From contig SLPP01000117.1 in assembly GCA_007131945.1 (NCBI GenBank), positions 1 to 10,936 on the forward strand: DNA of 10,936 nt. Reading direction: 5' to 3'. Both the position numbers and the translations under genes were made by a program. Position 1 is the first letter of the stretch. Each line of letters starts with the position of its first letter. Below the pieces are notes generated by a model, which worked only from the letters and a program-made list of their open reading frames with translations, was not told the origin of the DNA and did not search any database. The stretch is from Paracoccaceae bacterium. Lineage in GTDB: Bacteria > Pseudomonadota > Alphaproteobacteria > Rhodobacterales > Rhodobacteraceae. Below are positions 1 through 6,050 of this stretch, piece by piece.

Positions 1-359
1 CCCTGTTCCTCGGCCACCGCGACATAGAGCGCGAGCAGCCAGGGCGCGGTGGCGTTGATCGTCATCGAGGTATTCATCTGGTCGAGCGGGATCGCGTCGA
101 ACAGCATCCGCATGTCGCCCAAATGCGCGATCGGCACGCCGACCTTGCCCACCTCGCCGCGCGCCAGTTCATGGTCGCTGTCGTAACCCGTCTGCGTGGG
201 CAGGTCGAAGGCGACCGATAACCCGGTCTGCCCCTTCGACAGGTTCGTGCGATAAAGCGCGTTCGAGGCCGCGGCGGTGGAATGGCCCGCATAGGTGCGG
301 AACAGCCAGGGCTTGTCGCGGGTCACGTCGCGGGTCGCTTCGCGGGTCGCTTCGCTCAT
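1..359 (-). CDS. ecm: Ethylmalonyl-CoA mutase (MeaA/Ecm type), N-terminal part, cut by the window edge
   Basis: B12-dependent acyl-CoA mutase that converts (2R)-ethylmalonyl-CoA to (2S)-methylsuccinyl-CoA in the ethylmalonyl-CoA pathway of acetyl-CoA assimilation (cytoplasmic). The 119 visible codons begin the substrate-binding TIM-barrel domain. They read [14 protein letters not shown] at about residues 16-29, then a [13 protein letters not shown] block and [17 protein letters not shown]. Methylmalonyl-CoA mutase normally has FDLATHRGYDSD at the second block and a longer N-terminus, so the ethylmalonyl/MeaA branch is favoured. The family is about 650 residues, so most of the barrel and the whole B12 domain lie off the left edge. 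The ATG at 359-357 is preceded by GGAGG (368-364 on the minus strand) with 4-5 nt spacing. The first residues, [12 protein letters not shown], come from a 12-bp tandem repeat and are not part of the conserved fold. Isobutyryl-CoA mutase is a less likely alternative. Confidence 0.88.
   Translation of the reverse strand, partial: MSEATREATRDVTRDKPWLFRTYAGHSTAAASNALYRTNLSKGQTGLSVAFDLPTQTGYDSDHELARGEVGKVGVPIAHLGDMRMLFDAIPLDQMNTSMTINATAPWLLALYVAVAEEQ
317..352. repeat. Three-unit 12-bp in-frame tandem repeat in the 5' end of ecm
   Basis: On the plus strand CGCGGGTCGCTT occurs at 329-340 and again at 341-352. A third copy at 317-328 (CGCGGGTCACGT) differs at two positions. On the coding (minus) strand the units give EATR, EATR and DVTR. 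The 12-bp period keeps the frame, so a copy-number change would lengthen or shorten the Ecm leader without a frameshift. It lies just upstream of the conserved [13 protein letters not shown] block. Confidence 0.8.
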
Positions 360-399
360 GGGGCCTCCGATGCTCAAGCAACAAAATTATCTCTGGGCG

Positions 400-429
400 G
401 TAATATGAGAAAGAATGTGAGCCTGTCAA
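400..429 (-). promoter_or_regulatory. Probable sigma-70 promoter of ecm
   Basis: Read on the minus strand, a consensus TTGACA (429-424) is followed after 18 nt by TATTAC (405-400). It stands about 40 nt upstream of the ecm start in an AT-rich patch unlike the surrounding GC-rich DNA. The -35 box is perfect and the -10 box matches at 4 of 6 positions. No start-site data are available, so this is a sequence call only. Confidence 0.5.
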
Positions 430-583
430 TCGCTGCGCCGCGGCAGAATCCGCGTTTCATCCGCAGCATGACCCCGCCCCGGCGGCAACCGCCGCCGACG
501 CGTCCAACCGGTCATGCGGGCCCGGCGATCCGCGCCATGCCCGCCAAAAGCACGCCGCAAGCCCACCGTGAGCCCGCCGTGCC
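430..583. other. Intergenic stretch, no gene; small GC hairpin at 480-497
   Basis: No convincing coding region was seen between the ecm promoter and the end of the amphi-Trp gene. The only structure noted is a 7-bp inverted repeat, CGGCGGC (480-486) / GCCGCCG (491-497), with a 4-nt loop. It lies about 90 nt downstream of the amphi-Trp stop. It lacks a U-tract on either strand, so calling it a terminator would be weak. Confidence 0.5.
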
Positions 584-871
584 TCAGCCCAGCGACACGC
601 CGCCCGCGGCGCCGCCTTCCGAGTCGATCCCCGGCCACCATTTCAGCTCGATCTCCAGGCTGTGCTGGACGCCCTTGCTCTTCTTCTTCTCGTCCTCGAC
701 CTTGACCTCGAGCACCAGTTTCTCGGGCAGGTCGAGCGCCAGTTCCTCGCCGCCCTGCCGCAGCGTGACCCTGCCGCTCTCGAGCCGGTCGGCAAGGTTG
801 CGCAGGAAGGTGCAGACTTCGGCGCGGCTCTTGCGCTCCTCGCTCGAAAAAAGGGTGACTTCCTTACCCAT
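584..871 (-). CDS. Amphi-Trp domain-containing protein
   Basis: A 95-residue protein matching the small amphi-Trp domain family, whose biochemical role is not established. The visible pattern is the opening MGKEVTLFSSEERKSR, a helix with FLRNLADRLESG (about 22-33), a strand segment GRVTLRQGGEELALDLPE (about 33-50), an alternating charged strand LVLEVKVEDEKKK, and a closing SLEIELKWWPG with two tryptophans at about 78-79. The last 15 residues are a Gly/Ser/Ala tail. The ATG at 871-869 has GGAGG 8 nt upstream; an earlier ATG overlaps that ribosome-binding site and is less likely. No signal peptide or membrane segment is seen, so it is probably cytoplasmic. It is a single gene between ecm and marR, with an inverted repeat just upstream that may control it. 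Involvement in the neighbouring aromatic pathways cannot be inferred. Confidence 0.8.
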   Translation of the reverse strand: MGKEVTLFSSEERKSRAEVCTFLRNLADRLESGRVTLRQGGEELALDLPEKLVLEVKVEDEKKKSKGVQHSLEIELKWWPGIDSEGGAAGGVSLG

Positions 872-894
872 GATCGTGTCCTCCATTCGCTGAT

Positions 895-917
895 CCGTGA
901 TGGGTCCCCTATCACGG
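895..917. promoter_or_regulatory. Inverted repeat upstream of the amphi-Trp gene (possible operator)
   Basis: CCGTGAT (895-901) and ATCACGG (911-917) form perfect 7-bp arms around a 9-nt spacer, 24-46 bp upstream of the amphi-Trp start. The GTGAT-N9-ATCAC core recurs exactly at 6051-6069 in front of paaX. It could be a protein-binding dyad or a 5'-UTR hairpin. The rest of the gap between the amphi-Trp start and marR (872-1030) holds no gene that I can support. Confidence 0.45.
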
Positions 918-1030
918 GCTTCGCGCAAGCGGCTTGATCTGGCGCAAGGCGCGGCCAGGAATGCAGGCCCCTGATCGACGGCGTGGGCGCAGGTCACCGG
1001 GACCGGCGCGCGATCGGCCGCCCGCCCGCT

Positions 1031-1507
1031 TCAGGCATCGTCCGCCTCGAACTCGCTCTGGCGCTGCCGGCGGCCGGTGGGCTGCGCCTCGAACAGCCGC
1101 TCCAGCACCGCGAGCCCGGCATCGACCGTGCGCCGTTCTTCCGCGCTCAGCGGCGCGAGCATCGCCTCGGTCGCCGCCTCCATCTCGGGGCGGATGCGGG
1201 CGAAGGCCTGCCGACCGCGCGGGGTCAGCCTTGCATGGGCGACGCGGCGGTCCTGCGCGTCGCCCGCCCGCGTCACCCAGCCCCGCGCCTCCAGCGCCGA
1301 GAGCGCGCGGCTGACCTTGGTCTTGTGCATCGGCACGCGGGCGCAGAGCTCGGTCGCGGTCAGGCTGTCGGTCTCGGCCAGGTTCACCAGGACGCGCCAT
1401 TCGGGCCGGGTGAGACCGTGGCGCCTGCGGTAGATCGCGCGCGTCGCCTCCGAGGTCATCTCGGCCAGGTAGTTCAGGCGATAGGGCAGATACCCCTTGA
1501 GAAACAT
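1031..1507 (-). CDS. MarR-family transcriptional regulator
   Basis: A 158-residue winged-helix regulator, predicted to bind a promoter dyad as a dimer and release it when an aromatic or similar ligand binds. N-terminal dimerisation helix about 1-30 (LPYRLNYLAE), winged helix about 33-98 with recognition helix HKTKVSRALSALEARG (about 61-76) and the MarR wing signature around D86-R87-R88 (AQDRRVAHARLT), then C-terminal dimerisation helices. Start chosen at the ATG 1507-1505 because GGGAG stands 7 nt upstream; an ATG 39 bp earlier (1546) would lie before the predicted transcription start and overlap the operator. It is divergent from the MBL / FAD hydroxylase / DUF2783 operon, and its likely site lies between them, so it probably controls that operon and itself. 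The ligand is unknown. Confidence 0.85.
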   Translation of the reverse strand: MFLKGYLPYRLNYLAEMTSEATRAIYRRRHGLTRPEWRVLVNLAETDSLTATELCARVPMHKTKVSRALSALEARGWVTRAGDAQDRRVAHARLTPRGRQAFARIRPEMEAATEAMLAPLSAEERRTVDAGLAVLERLFEAQPTGRRQRQSEFEADDA

Positions 1508-1523
1508 GTGGCCGCTCCCGGCG

Positions 1524-1573
1524 TTGATGGTTACATTTTCAACCATTATGGTCCGCCAAAATCCGATTCGCAA
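1524..1573. promoter_or_regulatory. Divergent promoters over a MarR-type operator
   Basis: Rightward promoter for the MBL operon: TTGATG (1524-1529), 17 nt, TATGGT (1547-1552). Leftward promoter for marR: TTGCGA (minus strand, 1573-1568), 17 nt, CATAAT (1550-1545). Between and under them is the inverted repeat ATGGTT (1527-1532) - N8 - AACCAT (1541-1546), which covers the rightward -35 and spacer and abuts the leftward -10. A dimer bound there should block both promoters. The elements are read directly; regulation by the adjacent MarR is inferred. Confidence 0.55.
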
Positions 1574-1612
1574 ATGCAGCAATGACGGGCGCGACCGCGC
1601 CGGGAGGAACCG

Positions 1613-2563
1613 ATGAGCAAGAGCTTCGCCTCGCAGGGCGACATGGCGGAAAAGCAGACCTCGTTCACCGAGATCGGCGAGGGGCTCTACGCCTTCACCG
1701 CCGAGGGCGACCCGAATTCGGGCGTGATCATCGGCGACGCATCGGTCATGGTGGTCGAGGCGCAGGCGACGCCGCGGCTCGCGCGCAAGGTGGTCGAGCA
1801 TATCCGCGCCGTCACCGACAAGCCGATCAGCCATCTCGTGCTGACGCATTACCACGCCGTGCGCGTCCTCGGCGCCTCGGCCTACGGCGCGCGCGAGATC
1901 ATCATGTCGGATGCCGCCCGCGCCATGGTTGTCGAACGCGGGCAGGAGGACTGGGAGAGCGAGTTCGGCCGCTTCCCCCGCCTCTTCCAGGGCCACGAGG
2001 AGATCCCCGGCCTGACCTGGCCCACCACGACCTTCTCCGACCGGATGACCGTCTACCTGGGCAACCGGCGGGTCGACATCATGCATCTCGGCCGCGCCCA
2101 TACCGCCGGTGACGCCGTCGTCTGGGTGCCCGACCAGGAGGTGATGTTCACCGGCGACATCGTCGAATACCACTCGGCCTGCTATTGCGGCGACGGGCAT
2201 TTCGAGGACTGGGGCGACACGCTTGCCGCCATCGCCGGTTACAATCCGAAATCCATCGCCCCGGGACGCGGCGACGCGCTGGTCGGCGAGGAGATGGTCG
2301 AGAAGGCGATCGCCAACACCTGGGACTTCGTCGATTCGACCTATGCGCCGGTCAGGCGCGTCGCTGCCCGCGGCGGCTCGCTGAAGGAGGCCTGGGACGC
2401 CGTGCGCGCCGAATGCGACCCCAAGTTCGCCGACTACGCGATCTACGAGCACTGCCTGCCGTTCAACGTCGCCCGCGCCTATGACGAGGCGCGCGGCATC
2501 GACACGCCCCGCATCTGGACGGCCGAGCGCGACCGGCAGATGTGGGCCGATCTCCAGGGGTGA
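1613..2563 (+). CDS. MBL-fold protein with degenerate second metal site
   Basis: A 316-residue protein with metallo-beta-lactamase fold, probably cytoplasmic (no signal peptide seen). The first motif reads THYHAVR (78-84) instead of the usual THxHxDH: the two histidines H79 and H81 are present, but the Asp and His that bind the second metal are V83 and R84. HTAGD (163-167) and TGD (180-182) are retained. The usual late His is replaced by Arg in PGRG (217-220). The site-1 ligands H79, H81, H163 and the bridging D182 are thus present while the three site-2 ligands are absent, so a one-metal or altered chemistry is likely. A C-terminal region of about 85 residues follows the core. GGGAGG lies just upstream of the ATG. 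It is first in an operon with the FAD hydroxylase (5-nt gap), so it may hydrolyse or rearrange that enzyme's product. Exact reaction unknown. Confidence 0.85.
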   Translation: MSKSFASQGDMAEKQTSFTEIGEGLYAFTAEGDPNSGVIIGDASVMVVEAQATPRLARKVVEHIRAVTDKPISHLVLTHYHAVRVLGASAYGAREIIMSDAARAMVVERGQEDWESEFGRFPRLFQGHEEIPGLTWPTTTFSDRMTVYLGNRRVDIMHLGRAHTAGDAVVWVPDQEVMFTGDIVEYHSACYCGDGHFEDWGDTLAAIAGYNPKSIAPGRGDALVGEEMVEKAIANTWDFVDSTYAPVRRVAARGGSLKEAWDAVRAECDPKFADYAIYEHCLPFNVARAYDEARGIDTPRIWTAERDRQMWADLQG

Positions 2564-2568
2564 CGCCG

Positions 2569-4203
2569 ATGAGCTTCCAGGACCGCTACACGCTCGCCTA
2601 CAAGACCTATCCCTACGAGAAATCCCCCGACCAGGACCTCGACCAGCCGGTCCGGCACCCGGTCGTCGTCGTCGGCGGCGGGCCGATCGGCATCGCCTTC
2701 GCGCTCGACCTCGCGCTCAAGGGCACTCGCGTGCTGGTCCTCGACGACCACGAGGGCATCGGCATGGGTTCGCGCGCGATCTGCTTCGCCAAGCGCCCGC
2801 TCGAGATCCTCGACCGGCTGGGCTGCGCGCAGCCGATCGTCGAGAAGGGCGTGGTCTGGAACCTCGGCAAGGTCTTCCACCACGACGATCTCATCTACGA
2901 ATTCAACCTGCTGCCCGAGAGCGGGCACAAGTTCCCCGCCTTCATCAACCTCCAGCAGCCCTATTTCGAGAAGTTCGTCCTCGACCATGTCCGTTCGCTG
3001 CAGGCCGACGGGCTGCCGCTCGAGATCCGCGGCAAGAACCGGGTCGATGCGGTCGAGCAGAAGGACGACCACGCGATCCTGACCGTGATGACGCCGGACG
3101 GCCCCTACCGGGTCGCCGCCGACTGGGTCCTGGCCTGCGACGGCGCCGCCTCGCCCCTGCGCGGCATGCTCGGGCTCGGCTTCGAGGGCGAGGTCTTCAA
3201 GGACAGTTTCCTCATCGCCGACGTGCGGATGAAGGCCGACTTCCCGACCGAGCGCTGGTTCTGGTTCGACCCGCCCTCGGGCGCGGGCGCCTCGCAGCTT
3301 CTGCACAAGCAGCCCGACGATGTCTGGCGGATCGACTTCCAGATCGGCTGGGACGTCGACCGCGCCGAGGAGCTGAAGGAAGAAAACGTCCGCCGCCGGG
3401 TCGCGAACATGATCGGCCAGGACGTCGAGTTCGACCTCGTCTGGTCCTCGATCTACACCTTCCAGTGCCGGCGGATGACCAGGTTCCACGACGGCCGCGT
3501 GATCTTCGCCGGCGACGCCGCGCACCAGGTCTCGCCCTTCGGCGCGCGCGGCGCCAACAGCGGGCTGCAGGATACCGACAACCTCGCCTGGAAGCTCAAG
3601 CTCATCCTCGACGGCAAGGCGCCCGCGCGGCTGCTCGACAGCTACGACATCGAGCGCATCCACGGCGCCGAGGAGAACATCCTCAACTCCACCCGCTCGA
3701 CCGATTTCATCACGCCGAAATCCGAAACGAGCCGCATCTTCCGCGACGCGGTCCTGCAGCTCGCCGAGAAGCACGACTTCGCCCGCCCCTTCGTAAATTC
3801 CGGCCGGCTCTCGGTGCCCTGCACCTATGACGGCTCTCCGCTCAACAGCGCCGACGCGCTGCCCGAGGGTCCGGCGCGCACCCGTCCCGGCAGCCCCTGC
3901 CCCGACGCGCCCGTCGATGGCGGTTTCCTGCTCGAACGGCTGGGCGATCGCGACGGCGCGCGCTTCCAGATCCTCGCCATCGACACCAAGGTGCCCGACC
4001 ATTTCGCGGCATACGGGATCGACTGCGCGATCCTGCGGATCACCGCGGCGGGCAACGACTACCTGCGCGACCGCTATCTCGGCGAGGCGCAGGGCGCGGT
4101 CTACCTGATCCGCCCCGACCAGCATGTCGCCGCCCGCTGGCCGGCCTGGAACGAGGCCGCCGCGCGCGCGGCGATCGCGCGCGCCTGCGCGCTGGAGGTC
4201 TGA
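2569..4203 (+). CDS. Class A FAD-dependent aromatic hydroxylase (MhpA-like)
   Basis: A 544-residue single-component flavoprotein monooxygenase, expected to add a hydroxyl to a phenolic ring using NAD(P)H and O2. Seen in order: FAD-binding GGGPIG (36-41) in a Rossmann strand ending LVLDD; SRAICFAKRPLEILDRLG (68-85), as in the MhpA/PheA group; the DG motif ACDGAASPLR (189-198); the GD motif FAGDAAHQVSPFGARGAN (313-330) followed by SGLQDTDNLAWKL; and a C-terminal thioredoxin-like region (about 440-544). Length is typical of 3-(3-hydroxyphenyl)propionate hydroxylases. The ATG at 2569 is preceded by AGGGG at 8 nt; a GTG 27 bp upstream lies inside the previous gene and is less likely. It sits between the MBL and DUF2783 genes in a MarR-controlled operon. 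No ring-cleavage gene of a known extradiol family is visible nearby, so the substrate is not deducible. It is probably specific for a hydroxylated aromatic acid or its CoA ester. Confidence 0.88.
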   Translation: MSFQDRYTLAYKTYPYEKSPDQDLDQPVRHPVVVVGGGPIGIAFALDLALKGTRVLVLDDHEGIGMGSRAICFAKRPLEILDRLGCAQPIVEKGVVWNLGKVFHHDDLIYEFNLLPESGHKFPAFINLQQPYFEKFVLDHVRSLQADGLPLEIRGKNRVDAVEQKDDHAILTVMTPDGPYRVAADWVLACDGAASPLRGMLGLGFEGEVFKDSFLIADVRMKADFPTERWFWFDPPSGAGASQLLHKQPDDVWRIDFQIGWDVDRAEELKEENVRRRVANMIGQDVEFDLVWSSIYTFQCRRMTRFHDGRVIFAGDAAHQVSPFGARGANSGLQDTDNLAWKLKLILDGKAPARLLDSYDIERIHGAEENILNSTRSTDFITPKSETSRIFRDAVLQLAEKHDFARPFVNSGRLSVPCTYDGSPLNSADALPEGPARTRPGSPCPDAPVDGGFLLERLGDRDGARFQILAIDTKVPDHFAAYGIDCAILRITAAGNDYLRDRYLGEAQGAVYLIRPDQHVAARWPAWNEAAARAAIARACALEV

Positions 4204-4204
4204 G

Positions 4205-4393
4205 ATGGGAAAGCTGAACACCACCCGCAACACCGCCCGGCCCGACGACGTCTACGCGCTGCTCATCGAGGCGCACGAGGGCAGGACCAAGGCGGAAAGC
4301 GACGCGTTCAACGCAAGGCTGATCCTGACCTTGATCAACCATATCGGCGACGAGGAAGTGATCGCCGAGGCGCTTAAGGTGGCCGAGGGTTAG
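4205..4393 (+). CDS. DUF2783 family small protein
   Basis: A 62-residue protein, MGKLNTTRNTARPDDVYALL at the start and then a helical segment with NARLILTLINHIGDEEVIAEAL (about 37-58), matching the small DUF2783 family. From memory, such proteins are commonly encoded beside FAD-dependent oxidoreductases of the type found here; no function has been established. It begins one nucleotide after the hydroxylase stop, with GGAGG at 4194-4198 inside the end of the hydroxylase gene, so the two are likely translationally coupled. It is acidic and helical with no cysteines or membrane segment, which fits a small partner or stability factor for the hydroxylase; that role is inference. It is the last gene of the operon and is followed by a strong hairpin. 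Confidence 0.82.
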   Translation: MGKLNTTRNTARPDDVYALLIEAHEGRTKAESDAFNARLILTLINHIGDEEVIAEALKVAEG

Positions 4394-4400
4394 GGAGGGG

Positions 4401-4434
4401 CCCGGGCCGGTCGCGCCGCGCGCGCCGGCCCGGG
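4401..4434. terminator. GC-rich hairpin between convergent operons, probable bidirectional terminator
   Basis: CCCGGGCCGG (4401-4410) and CCGGCCCGGG (4425-4434) are perfect 10-bp arms with a 14-nt GC-rich loop. It starts 8 nt after the DUF2783 stop and ends 4 nt before the stop of the convergent membrane-protein gene. Neither strand has a U-tract after the stem, so termination would rely on stem strength or Rho. Confidence 0.55.
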
Positions 4435-4438
4435 AGGG

Positions 4439-4858
4439 TCAGAGCACCCGCCGCACGGCCAGCGCGAAGGCGAGAAGCCCGGCGAAAGCGGCGACCGAGC
4501 CGAGCGCGATGAAGGGCTCCGCCGCCGGCACGCCGGAATGGTAGGCCGCCAGCGCCGCCACCATCACCGGCAGGCCGAGATTGTGCAGCACCACGTGCCA
4601 GCGGGCCAGCGCCCCCTCGGCCGCGCGCGGCAGCACCGCATAGGTCAGGCCCGTCAGGCACAGCGTCACCCAGCCCAGGAGCTGGACATGCGCGTGTACG
4701 CTTCGCAGCGCGAAATCGCCCGAGGCCGCCATGCCCAGCCCGATGGCGAGCCCGGCCAGCATCCACAGGAGCGAACTGCCCAGCTGGATCCGGGCCGCGC
4801 GCGGCAGCGCCGAGGAACGGGCCGGGCGCAGAGAGGTTTCCACCGAGGTCGACGCCAT
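4439..4858 (-). CDS. Small four-helix membrane protein, heme-copper-oxidase-I/NnrS-like
   Basis: A 139-residue inner-membrane protein with four predicted helices at about 27-46, 56-77, 90-107 and 113-136. The pattern VHAHVQLLGWV at the start of helix 2 (H55, H57) and ARWHVVLHNLGLPVM at helix 3 (H88, H92) recalls heme-copper oxidase subunit I and NnrS proteins, where such histidines bind heme or metal. It is far shorter than subunit I (12 helices), so it cannot be a complete oxidase. The N-terminus (1-22) is Ser/Arg-rich and cytoplasmic-looking. Its ATG overlaps the stop of the upstream cupin gene (TGATG), indicating translational coupling. Heme binding is a guess from the histidines. It may sense or bind a diatomic gas or anchor the cupin, but nothing in the sequence proves this. 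Confidence 0.7.
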   Translation of the reverse strand: MASTSVETSLRPARSSALPRAARIQLGSSLLWMLAGLAIGLGMAASGDFALRSVHAHVQLLGWVTLCLTGLTYAVLPRAAEGALARWHVVLHNLGLPVMVAALAAYHSGVPAAEPFIALGSVAAFAGLLAFALAVRRVL

Positions 4859-5331
4859 CACACTACCTCCGCCCGCGGGGGCAGCAGGGTCATCCCCGCA
4901 GCCTCCGCCACCCGCATGACATGCGCCATGTCGGGCGGGCCGGCCGGGGGCTGCGGCGCCTCGACCTCCTCGGGCAGCGGCCGGCCGATGCCGGTGAAGA
5001 ACTCGACATGCATCCGCCCCGGCGCATTGATGATCGCCAGCCGGCCGGGCGCCTCGCCGGTGCAGGTGAAGGCATGCACCGCCCCGTCGGGCACGACGAC
5101 GCTGCTGCCCGGACCGGCGGTCACGGTCCGGTCGCCGATGGTGAAGTCGAACTGGCCGTCGAGGACGTGGAAACACTCGGTCTCGCCCGCATGCCGGTTC
5201 GGCGGCGCGCCGAGGCCGGGCGGCACCACCGCCTCGACCAGGAAGAACTTGCCGCCGACCTCCTCGGGAAGAACACGGAACTTCAGAAGCAGGCCGAACA
5301 CGTCATAGGTTCGGGACTTGGGGGCGGACAT
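4858..5331 (-). CDS. Single-domain cupin protein
   Basis: A 157-residue cupin. Motif 1 lies at about 40-58: GAPPNRHAGETECFHVLDG, where the first metal-binding His of the usual HxHx(3-4)E is replaced by N45, followed by H47 and E51. Motif 2 is VVVPDGAVHAF (78-88), with H86 the expected ligand. Three of the four usual ligands are therefore present, compatible with a metal-binding small-molecule enzyme or a sensor. The C-terminal 45 residues are Pro/Glu-rich and then helical (about 134-147). Start chosen at the ATG 5331-5329, 6 nt after AGGAG; a GTG one codon earlier is too close to it. It is first of a two-gene unit with the membrane protein and divergent from tetR, whose operator overlaps its promoter. 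Substrate unknown; oxygenase, isomerase or binding protein are all possible. Confidence 0.82.
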   Translation of the reverse strand: MSAPKSRTYDVFGLLLKFRVLPEEVGGKFFLVEAVVPPGLGAPPNRHAGETECFHVLDGQFDFTIGDRTVTAGPGSSVVVPDGAVHAFTCTGEAPGRLAIINAPGRMHVEFFTGIGRPLPEEVEAPQPPAGPPDMAHVMRVAEAAGMTLLPPRAEVV

Positions 5332-5372
5332 CACGGTCTCCTGAGATGAATTGACGCTGGCGATTCGAGTTA

Positions 5373-5408
5373 TGAGACTATAGTATCATCGTGAGACACA
5401 TGTCTCAA
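5373..5408 (-). promoter_or_regulatory. Cupin promoter overlapped by tandem TetR-type operators
   Basis: On the minus strand TTGAGA (5408-5403) and TACTAT (5385-5380) are separated by exactly 17 nt, a good leftward promoter about 45 nt upstream of the cupin start. Two related 16-bp palindromes cover it: TGAGACTATAGTATCA (5373-5388, one mismatched pair) over the -10, and TGAGACACATGTCTCA (5392-5407, 7-bp perfect arms) over the -35. They share TGAGAC-N4-GTNTCA and are offset by 19 bp. Binding by the adjacent TetR protein is inferred from position. Confidence 0.65.
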
Positions 5409-5433
5409 CACAAAAGTCATCCATCGAGGAACC

Positions 5434-6036
5434 ATGCCTGATCGCCCCCTGCCCGCCCCCCTTGGCCGAGACAAGCAGCGCAACCGCACGCGCCAGGCGC
5501 TCCTCGAAGGCGCCCGCCAATTGCTCGCGCAGGGCGAGCCGGTCACCGTGTCCGCCGCAGCCGCCCGCGTCGGCATCTCGCGCGCGACCGCCTATCGCTA
5601 TTTCTCGGACCCGCAGACCCTGGCCATCGAGGCGGGGCTCGACCTGCGCGTCACCCCCTATGCGGCGGTCGTCGAGGGAAGCGCCACCCTGCACGCGCGC
5701 CTCGCCGCGATCGCCGACTACTATCTGCGCCTGGCCCTGGAGAACGAGGACGGCTTTCGCCAGTTCATTGCCCATGCCGCCGCTCCCGATGCCAGTGGCA
5801 GCATCGCGCGGCGCGGCGGGCGGCGCGTCGACTATTTCCGCCAGGCGCTCGCCGATTTCGGCGATCCCCTGCCCGAGGCGCAGGCCCGCCGGCTGGTTGC
5901 CCAGCTTTCCGCCGCGACCGGGATCGAGGCGCTGATCGCCTTCGTCGACGTCGCCCGCATCCCGCAGGCGCAGCTTCCCGCCGTCGCCGCCGAGATGGTC
6001 GAGGCGATCCTCGAGCATCATCTCGGCCGGCAATGA
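5434..6036 (+). CDS. TetR/AcrR-family transcriptional regulator
   Basis: A 200-residue regulator. After an N-terminal basic segment (GRDKQRNRTRQALLEGARQLLA, split here at about 11-32), the helix-turn-helix occupies about 38-58 with VSAAAARVGISRATAYRYFSD, the usual TetR recognition-helix pattern ending in YRYF. The remainder (about 65-200) is an all-helical ligand-binding and dimerisation domain with no similarity I can name. GAGGA lies 3 nt before the ATG. It is divergent from the cupin / membrane-protein pair, and two palindromes in the 100-bp gap fit autoregulation plus control of the pair. It is followed after about 100 bp by paaX, so an alternative is a PaaR-like role in phenylacetate control. 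I favour local control of the cupin unit. Confidence 0.85.
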   Translation: MPDRPLPAPLGRDKQRNRTRQALLEGARQLLAQGEPVTVSAAAARVGISRATAYRYFSDPQTLAIEAGLDLRVTPYAAVVEGSATLHARLAAIADYYLRLALENEDGFRQFIAHAAAPDASGSIARRGGRRVDYFRQALADFGDPLPEAQARRLVAQLSAATGIEALIAFVDVARIPQAQLPAVAAEMVEAILEHHLGRQ

Positions 6037-6050
6037 TCGCCCCCGCGGTT

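Noticed and set aside
480..497. 7-bp GC hairpin as terminator of the amphi-Trp gene
   Set aside because: It is about 90 nt beyond the stop and has no U-tract; such GC dyads arise easily in DNA of this composition.
1031..2452. Single long minus-strand frame that would fuse MarR to an N-terminal extension
   Set aside because: The extension is antisense to the MBL gene and runs through the promoters; the MarR domain has its own ATG and ribosome-binding site at 1507.
2479..4233. Long open frame of 584 codons on the minus strand
   Set aside because: It lies fully antisense to the FAD hydroxylase, has low-complexity Arg/Gly/Asp/Glu-rich composition with no recognisable domain, and is the typical GC-rich shadow of a real gene.
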